From NCBI RefSeq assembly GCF_004379255.2, contig NC_056051.1, positions 24,173,267 to 24,237,266 of the forward strand: a DNA stretch of 64,000 bases, read 5' to 3'. Made by a program: the position numbers and the translations under genes. Under the pieces are notes generated by a model. The model made no database searches. It worked only from the letters and a program-made list of their open reading frames with translations, and was not told the origin of the DNA. This DNA is from Salvia splendens (Eukaryota > Streptophyta > Magnoliopsida > Lamiales > Lamiaceae). Shown one piece after another: positions 12,678 through 22,975 of the stretch (position 1 is its first letter; each line of letters opens with the position of its first letter).

Positions 12678-13685
12678 ATGTCCGGCCAAGGCGATGACAA
12701 CCCGCCCTCTCACGGTTGGAACCCCCAATGGTTCGGGGGACAACTGTTTCCTAGTCCGGAAACGGAATATTCGGCCCCTCCTCTCACCCAAGATTCGGCC
12801 GTTCCGGGTGGCTACCGGCCATACCCAATCGACGACCAAGGTGCCTCCGAAGGGCGATACGGGTGGACACCGGAGCCTAGGTCGACCGCCCCTTCCCAAA
12901 CTCCGACTCCTCCTACTCGCGCCGGTGTCCGCACACCGTACACTCCGGCGGAGATGGATAAATTGTTCAAGGCGTACTTCGAAATCTCCGAAGATGCGGC
13001 GGTTGGCACGAACCAATCCGGCGATCACTTTTGGTAGCGCGTCTCTCGCCGGTACAATGCAAACCGGCCGCCGGGAACGATCGAGCGCAACGAGAGTATG
13101 GTGCGCAACTGCATCGGCCGAGCCAACGAAGAAATTGGCAAGTTCAATGGCTATTTCCTCCAGGAGTCGCGGAATGCCGGGAGCGGCCGGAGCGAGGTCG
13201 ACATCATCACTGCCGCGCTGAGCACCTACCAATCCTTGAACGGCAAGTCGTTCAAGTACCTCAACGTTTGGCAGGAAACGCGGTTCCACCCGAGGTATAT
13301 GGGAGGCGTAACATCCTCCTCTAGCGGCTCCTCCAAACGGTCAAGGTCGGTATCCCTATCCGACTCCGGCTCTGAAGAAGTGGCTAGCCAACTCGCCGGA
13401 GCTAACTTGGGTAGCCCCGACGCCGGACCAAGCGGTTCCCAACGCCGACCGCAAGGAAGGAAGAAGGCGGCAGCCGACCGCCGGCGCTCCGCGACTCCAT
13501 CGGCCCCCGCCCCCGAACCCGCACCCTATGTTCCACCTCCACCCCCGAACAACTCGTTGTGGGCCCTTTTGGCCCAACTCAATATGGCCGATAGGTCAAC
13601 TATGACCCCCACGCAACTTTAAACGCACGAGGACATGATATTGGGTCTCAAAAAACAATTGGGGTTGGTGCCGCCGGATGCGTAG
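12678..13685 (+). pseudogene. Harbinger ORF1 Myb/SANT-like protein, two premature stops
   Basis: One reading frame runs from ATG 12678 to TAG 13683-13685 (335 codons before the terminal stop) without any frameshift, but it contains TAG at 13035-13037 and TAA at 13620-13622. Comparison with copy B shows the first was TGG (Trp) and the second CAA (Gln). The product would have a Pro/Ser/Gly-rich N-terminus, a Myb/SANT-like domain around 'YTPAEMDKLF' (about residues 91-190) and a C-terminal 'SLWALLAQL' helix region. Such proteins are the ORF1 partner of PIF/Harbinger transposase and are often mislabelled 'glutathione S-transferase T3-like' in plant databases. They normally bind DNA and help nuclear import of the transposase. 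Confidence 0.8.
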
Positions 13686-13714
13686 TCTTCATCGGGTAAT
13701 ATTAGCCGATAATC

Positions 13715-13815
13715 ATGTAATTTTTTATTTTTAGGAGTTTAATTATGTAATTTTTAATTTTTAGGATTTTAATTATGTAATTTTTAATTTTTAGGATTTT
13801 AATTATGTGTTTTTT
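13715..13815 (+). repeat. Short AT-rich tandem repeats in copy A
   Basis: A unit around TTTTTAGGATTTTAATTATG is repeated about three times. The complementary array occurs at the equivalent place in copy B (about 60570-60640). Confidence 0.7.
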
Positions 13816-14231
13816 ATTTTATTTGTAATTTGTAATATTTATTGTGGGTTTTTAATGAATTTTAGTATTATGGAAATGTTTTTGTGTAATTGAATTTTAA
13901 ATTAATTGTGCTCGTCCTTGCGGAAGAGCACAACTGTGGATGTTGTGCTCTTGCCAGAGAGCAGGCAGAAAAAGTGGGATCGGGCCCACAACCGTGCCGC
14001 TGGCAAGAGCACGGTTGTGAATGCTCTAATGGTGATTAAATTTTACAACTACTTTTATTATAAAGTGTACCTTTCTCCTTGGGATTAATAATCCAACTAA
14101 AGTAGTTGGGGGCGTGTCACGTGTGGGGGTTGAAATTCTATATAACTCCCAAATAACTAAAAAGAAAATTGTCTACAACATTTTCAATGTTTTTACATCG
14201 TGGTGTTGATAACAAAATAAATATTATACTC

Positions 14232-14473
14232 CCTCCGTCCGTCCCTCTGTAATAGATGCGTTTCATTTTGAGCACTCGTTTTAGAAAAATTATAATAGAT
14301 AGTTAAAGTGGAGAGAATGTAAAGTAAAAAAAGATAATAATATAGTTAAGAATCTCCACTATATTATTCTTTCTCTTATTTTACATTTTCTCTATTTTAA
14401 TTATTTATTATTTTTTTTAAATGAGTGCTAAAAATGAAACGTATATACTACAGAGGAGAGGGACGGATGGAGT
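14232..14473. mobile_element. Stowaway (Tc1/mariner) MITE
   Basis: Starts CTCCCTCCGTCC and ends GGACGGATGGAG, with TA on both outer sides. The two arms are long, nearly perfect inverted repeats around AGTGCTAAAAATGAAACG, so the whole element can fold into a hairpin. It is non-coding. Confidence 0.85.
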
Positions 14474-14475
14474 AA

Positions 14476-15103
14476 TATAATAGTAAGAATTAGTGGGCAC
14501 TCCTACTTATTTATTTAAAACAGCCTAAAGTATATTCCTAGTCTTCTATACCTTACAAAAATAAAGTATACGTGAGCCAAAATAATTGTCAAATATATCA
14601 ATTCAAGCAAGTCTTAATCATTGTTTGGAAGCCTTCAAATTGGACCAAGAAGAATTGAATGCTGCATTTTATTCGTGGATTAGATATTTGCCACTCTTAG
14701 ACCATATCGTGTCTTTCATGTTAATTATGGTCAAACATGTCACAATCATTCTCCCTAATTGGTTTTATTAATTACGTCTACTAATATAGTAGTACTTGTT
14801 AATTATTCAATGATTTGGGTAAAATATTACTCTCTTATGGATACATTTTTCTAATTTAAGTGATAAAATTAACAAATAATCTTTTAAACTAACCAAACGA
14901 TGTCGTTTTAAAGTCGTCTTACTAATTTTAGACAATGGCCGGGATTTTATTTTTCAACTTCGTTTGTGTTCTCATTCACATTCACAAGTAACAAGTTGGT
15001 TTATTAATGTTTTCTAAAATAATTAATATAAACAATTCTTAATTGATAATAAAAGCTCTTTTCAAAAACCGAAACTATACTTTATAATCTCATTAATATA
15101 ACA
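14476..15103. other. Intergenic, no gene seen
   Basis: AT-rich sequence between two Stowaway elements; short ORFs only. Confidence 0.5.
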
Positions 15104-15572
15104 CTCCCTCCGTCCACGAAAAATAGGACACTTTCATTTTCTGCACTTGCTTTGAAAAAATGATAATAAATACTCCATTCGTCCCGCTTTAGCAGTCTCA
15201 GTCACTTTTGAACACTCGTTTATAATAAATAGTTAAAGTGAAGAACTTGTAAAGTACGAGAGAGAATAACGTAGATAAGACTCTTCTCTATATTAGTCAC
15301 TCTCTTACTTTACTATTTATCCACTTTAACTATTTATTACTACTATTTTTACAAAATGAGTGATTAAAAGTGACTGAGACTGCTAAAGCGGGACAGAGAG
15401 AGTTGTTAAAGCAGAGAGAAAGAAAAGTAAGAGAGAGAATAATATAGACAAGAGACTTCTCAACATTATTCTCTCTCGTACTTTATTTTTTCTCCACTTT
15501 AACTATTTATTATCATTTTTTTAAAACAAGTGCAGAAAATGAAAGTGTCCTATTTTTCGTGGACGGAGAGAG
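15104..15572. mobile_element. Stowaway MITE interrupted by a second MITE
   Basis: Outer arms CTCCCTCCGTCCACG (15104) and, inverted, CGTGGACGGAGAGAG (to 15572) share the following block with ATAGGACACTTTCATTTTCTG. The arms are separated by an unrelated inverted-repeat element (15173-15402), so the outer MITE was present first. Confidence 0.8.
15173..15402. mobile_element. Inner Stowaway MITE
   Basis: Termini CTCCATTCGTCCCGC and, inverted, GCGGGACAGAGAGAG; subterminal block TTTAGCAGTCTCAGTCAC is repeated inverted. TA precedes the left end. Confidence 0.75.
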
Positions 15573-17460
15573 TATCGTACATGCTTAATTATCACGTGTA
15601 TCTATCTAAACTCCTTATGCAAATTGAATTTCAAGATTTATTTAATCAAATTTAGTTTAAAGGTTACTTCAAAAAATCTAACTAAACTAAATTCATAACA
15701 TTAGGCCAAACTTATTGTTTCAAATCAGAGACCGTTTTTAATTTTTTTAAATTTCCTCTATATTGTTTCAAATAATTAGATACCATATTAAGTGGTAAAA
15801 ATTTGTGATTGGTCAACGATTACGGGTTAAATAAAGGAAATATTTTCACCAGATACTTATTAATAGACACACATAAATGCTAGTAAGTCGTAGGAATCGA
15901 ATCAACGACATTTATTTAGTAGCGATTTTAAAGCTTTGAAATGATATGAAACAATTAATCATAGCCGACAAGCAAGGAAAAATGAATGTTTTCCTATTTG
16001 CATATGCTTAACTATTTTGACTTCTTAATGTTTTAAATACTTTTGAAATTATTTATATGATGCATGTTATTGGTTTCGTTGAAAACAAGTAGTAATATTC
16101 AAACTTGAAAGTTGAAAACGAGTAGTAAGAGTCAATTATGTGTGTTTGACTTAGAAATTAAGAGGAAAGCTATGCTGTCACAATCTCAGTGCTCCACTTC
16201 AATGAAGAATATTTTCCTCTTAGAGAGAGATAGATATATTTCCGATTTTAGAGTATTAATTGTGAAGGATATGATTTTACTAAATATATATAGAAAATAT
16301 GTTCATTAATTTTGAGGTACAGCACAAATTGTTTGGCGAAATTTGAGATATACAGTGAAAAATAAAAATATGGTCACAAACATTTTGGAACTACTATAAT
16401 ATTAAATGCGATTATTTTGATGTTATATTGCATATCATAACTGATACTAACAAATAACAATATTCATTAGTTTGAGTGAAAGTTTGTTACCAATTAAATT
16501 GGCTATAATTTGATGAAATTAAGTTGATGGAAAATGCTTGATTTTCACTTTCTATTTTTAATATTCGCACCATTAATTTTAATTAAAATGTTCGTGTAAA
16601 CTCAACGTATATAATTTCAAAATCTTTGGTATTATGAACCTTTAATGGATAATCATATTCTACATATGTAAAGGCGATAGGTTTTAATGAATAGATTAAT
16701 ATTTAAAATTCAGAACATTTTTTTATTAAGATAAAGTTTAGGATGCAAATTAAAAGAATTTATAAATATAAATATTTTTTTCTTTTTTAATTAAAATATT
16801 TATAAATTTGAGTAGTTATTGTTCGTGCATAAAGTATTAATTAAATTCAATAATCCTAATATTAATTTACACAAATAAAACGTAACTTTCCTAATAAACG
16901 TTTTCAAGAGTATAAATGTCCATTAAAAAAAGATCGAGTAATAATTTTTGACAAGATCAGATAAACTCAAGTTCAAATTCCTCACTTATGTCATAATATA
17001 TCGAAATATATTCCTCTAATATATCGTATTTAATGAAAAAATTGCATCAAATAAAAACCGATATACTACATTTTATTAGTGCTATTTAGTAGTATTAGAT
17101 GCAAATATTACTAATTAAAAAGCTTAGCAATCTATCTCCATCATTATTTTATTCTCAAATCGATCCAAGTCTAATCTGACTTTAAGTAGCGATAAAAATC
17201 CAATTACCCTCTAATTTATTTATATTAATACTAATCTTCACATTTGCAATTTCTTATAATAAAAATGCACTTATAACTCATAAAAAAATAAAATTGCGTC
17301 TACTTTTTAATAACAACTAGTATATTTTGTTTTTACCGATTAAAACAAAATATTCTAAATAAATTCTTACATTAGCTAATCTATTTTATTTTATCTTTTC
17401 GAAAACAATTTAAATACAGAATATTATGTACATTAACCTTATCTGTATTTAAAAATCGCT
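15573..17460. other. AT-rich intergenic DNA
   Basis: No supported gene, repeat boundary or RNA found; the right end grades into the promoter of the WD40 gene. Confidence 0.5.
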
Positions 17461-17470
17461 TTATATATCA
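17461..17470 (+). promoter_or_regulatory. Likely TATA box of the WD40 gene
   Basis: TTATATATCA lies about 30 bp before a purine- and CA-rich leader (AGAGAGAAAGAG, ACACACAAC) that fits a plant 5' UTR. The leader appears to be split by an intron, 17818-18274 (GTGAGC...TTTAAAG). Confidence 0.5.
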
Positions 17471-18358
17471 TACATGTAGAAAGAGAAGGGAGAGAAAGAG
17501 AGAGAAATTGGGGCAAAATTGCAGAGGCACGCACTGTTACACACACAACACACACACACAAACGGAGCTCAAAATCTCGTTTCTCGGGCCATCCATTCAC
17601 GGATATCAAGGAATTTCTGCTTTTTCTCATTTTCCATTTTTAGTTTTTTTTTGCCACCCCCTTTTCTCCTCCCTTAATTTTTCCATGAGCTTTGATTTTG
17701 CTCGAATTCTCATTTTCTTCAATGGCCAGTCGTCTCTGTTGCACCCTTTAGAGAGAGTAACCAAACCCCTTGATCCATCTGTTCCAATTCGATCTATAAA
17801 ATCTGGATTCAACCCATGTGAGCAAATCTTCCATTTTTATGTGTTTTCATTGTGGTTTCCTTGATAATGTTTGTTTAATTCGTTAATTCGTTGTTTGGGG
17901 TTTGAAAAGTCGTGTTTTTGGTGATGGGTTTTCGGTTTCTAGGTTAAATATATCCGGGTTTCTGGAAAGTTTGATTTTGATTTCTTCATTTTTTTAATTG
18001 GTATTGTTGTGGGAGCTAATTGTTGTGGAAGGGCCAGTTACAATGTGTGTGGATTGGGATCCATGTTGGATCCATTGTTTATGTTTCATATGTTTAGTTA
18101 TTTAGTTTGAATAGTAATTGTTTAGTAAGTATATGTTCTTGCTGTTGTGGTGTTTCTATTTTAATATTGTTTTATAGTTTTGCTGAAAACCTTGGATGTG
18201 GTGCTTGCTGGTGTGCTTGTTTACTAAGCAAATATTTAATCACTTAATTTGTGTTTCTCTCTGTTTGTTTAAAGGTTTTATATTGGAAAGCAATAAGGCT
18301 TTCAAAAGCTTTTGAAGAGGGGTTTCTCTGTCTTTCCATGGCCTGAGCTTGAACAGTC

Positions 18359-21064
18359 ATGGATAGCTTCAGTGACGAGGGCGAAGAATCGCGGTTCTAT
18401 GACGCCCTCGAGCACATTGTGCAGGAGCCTGATGTTGCTTCTAGTGCCTCCTCGTCTGAAGATAGGGAATACGAGCTTTGGACTAGTATTTCTCGAAGTG
18501 TTAGGGAGCGTCGCAGAAAATTCATTAGACGGATGTTGAGCAGTGGTGATGCATCTCAAGGGAGAAATTCTATGGATGCCTCTGATTGTGGAGATGGTGG
18601 TGTTGTCACTGGAGATATTCACAGAGCTGTGGAGGATGACGGGGCTGTGTTGGGAACTTCGGGTTTAGAAGAAAATTTCTCTTCTGGCATCTCTTCTTTG
18701 CCTAGATGGGATGCTGGTGATTTGGATATTCCCCGAGGTGTTAGTTCAAATGATATCGATAGGAATTGTAATGGTGGAAATGAGTTTAGGGTGATGCAAA
18801 ATGACAGGCTAGAAGAGATTTGGGCCAGTGGGTTGGACCATTTTCGATCATCTCAAAAATTTGAGGCTCAATCCACTTCCTCTGTTCAGCAACTTGCAAA
18901 GAAGGAGACCGAGTTTAATCGTGATACACCTAAGCTCATTGGTAGATTGAGGGATAGGTGGGTGAGTAGATGGCGCTCCATGAGTTGTAGGATGAGTGTG
19001 AATGTGAAGGATGATATAGATGATGCTAGATTACATTGCGCTAGCCAAGCTCGGGCAAAAAAGAACAGTAGGGTCAAGGTTCAACACTGTCGGAAAAAGC
19101 TAAAAGAACTCTCAGGTCTCTTTGTAGGACAAGATATCCAAGCCCATGAGGGATTGATATTGGCGATGAAATTCAGCCTTGACGGGCAGTACCTAGCAAG
19201 TGCTGGTGAAGACAAGATTGTGAGAGTATGGCAAGTGGTGGAAGACGAGAGATCAGAAACAATTGACATCTCAGATGTGGACCCTTCGTGTGTGTACTTC
19301 TCGGTGAATCATCTGTCTGAATTGGCACCTCGTGTAGTGGAAAAAGATAGATTTGGTAAGTCAATGGGGCTAAGAAAGACACCGGAATCAGCCTGCATTG
19401 TTTTCCCTCGAAAGGTTTTTCGTCTATTAGAGGAGCCATTGCATGTTTTCTGCGGACACAGTGCGGAGGTCCTGGACTTTTCATGGGCGAAGAATAATGT
19501 AGGCGTAGTATTAGCAATTTGTACAATAATACAATATGGTTTGGTTAAATGTGAACTAACAGTCTTAGTTATTTCCTTGCAGTGCCTGCTTACATCATCG
19601 GTTGATAAAACTGTTCGCTTGTGGAAGGTAGGCGTTGATCATTGTCTGAAGGTCTTCCACCATACAGATTATGGTTAGTTGTCATTGTATTCTTTTATGG
19701 AACGAATATTTTAAATTAACTCTGATTTGCTGATTACATGCCTAAAGACCCTGTGTGTAATGATGTGCAGTGACCTGCATTCAGTTTAACCCTGTTGATG
19801 ACGACCGATTCATCAGTGGCTCAATAGATGGGAAGGTCCGAATGTGGAGCATCAAACGCTCTAACGTTATTGACTGGACGGAAATAAAGGACATAGTCAC
19901 TGCTGTTTCGTACAGCCCCGATGCGCAGGTCTGTTTTACTACCCTGATTATATTACAACTTCATATCTCATAAGGCATGTTTGTAATGATTTTGTATTCG
20001 CTTGTTATACAGGGAGGGGTTATTGGTTGTGTTACGGGGACCTGTCACTTCTTCAACATATCAGGTAATTTTCAAGGAATTCTCGAACTCGCCTCTGTTT
20101 CTCTAGCCTTTGTGATTGTCAGTTATTTCGATTTCTCTGTTTTCTAATTATTCAGTGATTATCTGTATTTGGCTAGAGTTTTTTGCGTTTGAAGGTCGAT
20201 CCATCTTGTTTTTGTGACCCTTTTCGTGAGATTTGGCTACTTTTAAATGAACTTGTATTTTGCAGGGCATTAATTTCTTTTGTTGCTTGTATCAGATAAT
20301 CACTTCCAGCTGGAGAGAGAGATGTGTTTAGCCGGTAAGAAGAAGTCGTCCTGCAAAAGAATAATTGGCTTTCAGTTCTTACCACGAGACCCAACGAAAA
20401 TCTTGGTTACTTCTGCTGATGCACAAGTCAGAATCGTCGATGCTGAGCTAAATGTTGTCGAAAAATACAAAGGTACATACTTGATTTTGGTGAAAGTTGT
20501 TCTTGGCTATTTTCACGAATTTCTGTAATTTACTCGTCCATTTCCTTGTGGGCAGGCCTTCGCAATGCAGGGAACCAGATTTCTGCCTCGTTTTCTCCAC
20601 GGGGAAAGCATATTGTATCAGCTAGCGAGGATTCACGTATTTATGTTTGGAACTACTGTGGTGATGGAGAATCGCCTTTCTCACAACCAAAACCTGCTAG
20701 GTCGTTCGAGTGCTTCTCAGCTGATGCATCTGTTGCTATAACGTGGCCTGGCCTGAAATCTGAGTCGCACAACGGCAGATCAGTTAATTCATTGCCGTTC
20801 TTTTCATCCCCTGGCTTCTCGCTAAGCCAAGAGTTTCCCACTGACTCCAACTCGAGGGGCTCAGCAACATGGCCTGAGGAAAAGCTTCCCATGCCTAGCC
20901 CCCGAGCCATTACATCTTCAATGAGCAAGTCTGAGTACAGGCTTTTCAGGACCTCTTTCCAGAGCTCGTCAACTTCTCATGCTTGGGGCATGGTTATCGT
21001 CACCGCCACTTGGGACGGTCGGATTAGGTCATTCCACAATTACGGTCTGCCAATACCCCTTTAA
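18359..21064 (+). CDS. WD40-repeat protein (WD repeat-containing protein 44-like)
   Basis: Six coding exons: 18359-19498, 19583-19673, 19771-19928, 20013-20064, 20296-20472 and 20556-21064, all with GT..AG introns and matching phases, give 708 residues. The N-terminal 250 residues are acidic and Ser-rich with a basic patch; they start '[16 protein letters not shown]', the conserved start of this plant family. WD repeats follow: '[11 protein letters not shown]...VRVWQV' (about 262-293), '[11 protein letters not shown]...VRLWKV', '[13 protein letters not shown]...VRMWSI', 'VSYSPDAQ', 'GFQFLPRDP...VRIVD', '[10 protein letters not shown]...IYVWNY', and a last strand before the stop. This gives roughly seven blades, a beta-propeller scaffold for protein binding. 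The family is plant-wide and its role is not settled. The ATG fits the family start, and the upstream leader intron is in the UTR. The first coding intron is 84 nt, in frame and without a stop. Confidence 0.88.
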
Positions 21065-21870
21065 CACGTGGCGCCTTTTGCAAACAATCTACCTCTTTAT
21101 CGTATGTGCCTGAAAATTGATTGCACAATTGGTTGGCAAGGAAACCCTATCCGTTAAATTGCCACATATTTTTGGGGGTATTAGAGGATAGTGACCGTTG
21201 GGCCCGTTCATTCATTAGAGACGAGACAGGCAATGACAGCTGGCTGGAGTCAAAATGTTCGAATTCTTGAGAGAGCTGAGGTTTGCTACACTGCCCCATC
21301 TTTTCGTTGCTGGGCTTAATTATATCGACGATTCTTTCATTTATTAAGTCTCTGCTTGCCCATCTGGGAAACCACGAGAAAGAAGCGGTGTCTGCTTGAG
21401 ATTGATTTGCATTATGGAGGTGCTCGTGGGGCCTCGTATAGCCTGTTCCATACGTTTTATACGTGGTGGGGCTGGTGGCCGGAATCTGTCGTACGAAAAG
21501 TAGTGGGGAATGGTTTCTTTGTGGCTGCATAATAGAGTTTTCGTTTGTCTGCCATTTTTATTCTTCATGGAAAGAAAATAGTGAAAGGGATTGTAAAGCA
21601 TCCATTTCTGAGACTAATTGCACCCCTTGTGTGAGTTTAGTGCCGTCTCCCGTGAACCGTTGGATGTGTGCTGTCTCGACCGACTCGTCGATGCTGCTGC
21701 GTTCGGGAGCTGTGGATGATGTTGGTCGCTGAGATGGTTTTATTATGAGTGTAAAATTTTAAGGGATTTGATAGTTTTGAAAAGAGAAAGGAAAGGGAAA
21801 AGTTTAGATGTTTATGGTTACATTTGATGTAAATAGATTTGTGTACAGTTGTATATTTTTCCAACTTATA
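21065..21870 (+). other. Probable 3' UTR and flank of the WD40 gene
   Basis: Non-coding sequence with higher GC than the later intergenic DNA, ending in T-rich stretches near 21780-21870. The exact polyadenylation site is not visible. Confidence 0.45.
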
Positions 21871-22768
21871 CCATTGGAGGTAGTTAATATTGTTACATTA
21901 TTTGTAACGTTTTGTAATTATTATTTTTCTTTCTCAACTCAGAAGTAGACCATTGAAAGGAGTAGTTAATATTTTAAGTACTTTTTTTTATTATGTGGAC
22001 AAATCACTTTTATTCTTTACAATAATTAATTTTTTCTATAAAAAAATTATAGTAATAAAATTGAAATAATTGTAACTTATACACGAGAAACTTTGTACTT
22101 TGCTTTATTCGGATTTTGTCGATTTTTTAGAATAACTGCCATTTTATAATTGTAGCCTAGGAGTGTCGTGAAGACGAGAGATACCGGATGCGGATAGCGG
22201 CTCGCTGATGTAGACCACTGAAGAACCACAGGCAAGGTCAGATCGAACCTTATAACCAATTGAGCAACTTTATTCTCGGATTGAGATTGAATTGATGTTC
22301 ACCCGACTCGAACGATCCTCAAAGAACAAGATACAAGGATTTTGAAAAACCCCTATAACAAATGATTTACTTAAATTCAACTAATGTAACTGGTCGCACA
22401 CTTTTTATAAGCACGAGTTTTAATAAAAGTTAAGTGGTGTAGTTTTGAGTTGAGAAAGAGTCTCACTCATGGTCGTTAATGGATGAAGGATGTCAATTAA
22501 TCTTGGTTTTGTAATAAGTTGAAAAGATGGAGTAATATTAGTAAGAACTACTTGTTTCTAATTATGTGTCCTATTTTGACTCGAGACTCTTATATCTTCC
22601 TCTTGAGACGAGAGCCTCTTGTCCAAGAGTTGTTGCACCATTTTGTTTAGGCAAATTGTATTGTTCTCACCGGTCACCACCATGGAAGAATTAATATCAC
22701 CTAGATGATTTCTAAATATGATTTCCTATGCCACAACTCCAAATTATATACACATCACATTTTTTATA
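21871..22768. other. Intergenic; SINE-like remnant at about 22190-22275
   Basis: On the minus strand, 22275-22235 reads TTGCTCAATTGGTTA followed closely by GGTTCGATC. These resemble the A and B boxes of a tRNA-derived pol III promoter, but the spacing is too short for an intact tRNA. A body of moderate GC follows to about 22150. It is possibly a SINE fragment. Nothing else was seen. Confidence 0.35.
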
Positions 22769-22963
22769 TAATCACCATTGTAAAGACGCTTCTCCTCGAC
22801 CATTAGATTAGAGGTTTGAGTCATCATAGGGTAAATGAGAATCATTATTGATCCTTTTTCTTTTTTTTTTTATGTAATCACCATTGTAAAGTCGCTTCTC
22901 CTCAACCATTAGATTAGATGTTCGAGTCATCATAGGATAAATGAGAATCATTATTGATCCTTT
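22769..22963 (+). repeat. Tandem duplication of a ~90-106-bp SINE-like unit
   Basis: Copies start at 22769 and 22875 with TAATCACCATTGTAAAG, share TTCTCCTC and CCATTAGATTAGA, and end near GAATCATTATTGATCC. A B-box-like GGTTTGAGTC / TGTTCGAGTC lies in each. The copies are separated by a T-rich run, as when one A/T-tailed retroposon lands behind another. Confidence 0.6.
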
Positions 22964-22975
22964 CAAATAAGAAAA

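Larger units (their letters stand above)
12279..14026 (+). mobile_element. PIF/Harbinger-type element carrying only ORF1 (copy A)
   Basis: Terminal inverted repeats start GAGCATCCGCAACGG on the left; the right end reads GAGCATTCACAACCG on the other strand. It is flanked by TAA on both sides (12276-12278, 14027-14029), the 3-bp duplication typical of PIF/Harbinger. GC-rich subterminal DNA is followed by a TATA box (12547-12554), a CT-rich leader with repeated TCTCATCTTCATTC, and one broken ORF (12678-13685). The 3' part has tandem AT-rich repeats (about 13720-13810). No DDE transposase is present. It is the same family as 60351-62093, which lies in the opposite orientation. Confidence 0.85.

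Noticed and set aside
12672..13289. 205-codon minus-strand ORF opposite the Harbinger copy A gene
   Set aside because: It is the antisense shadow of a GC-rich coding region; no family match, and the plus-strand frame has the conserved protein.
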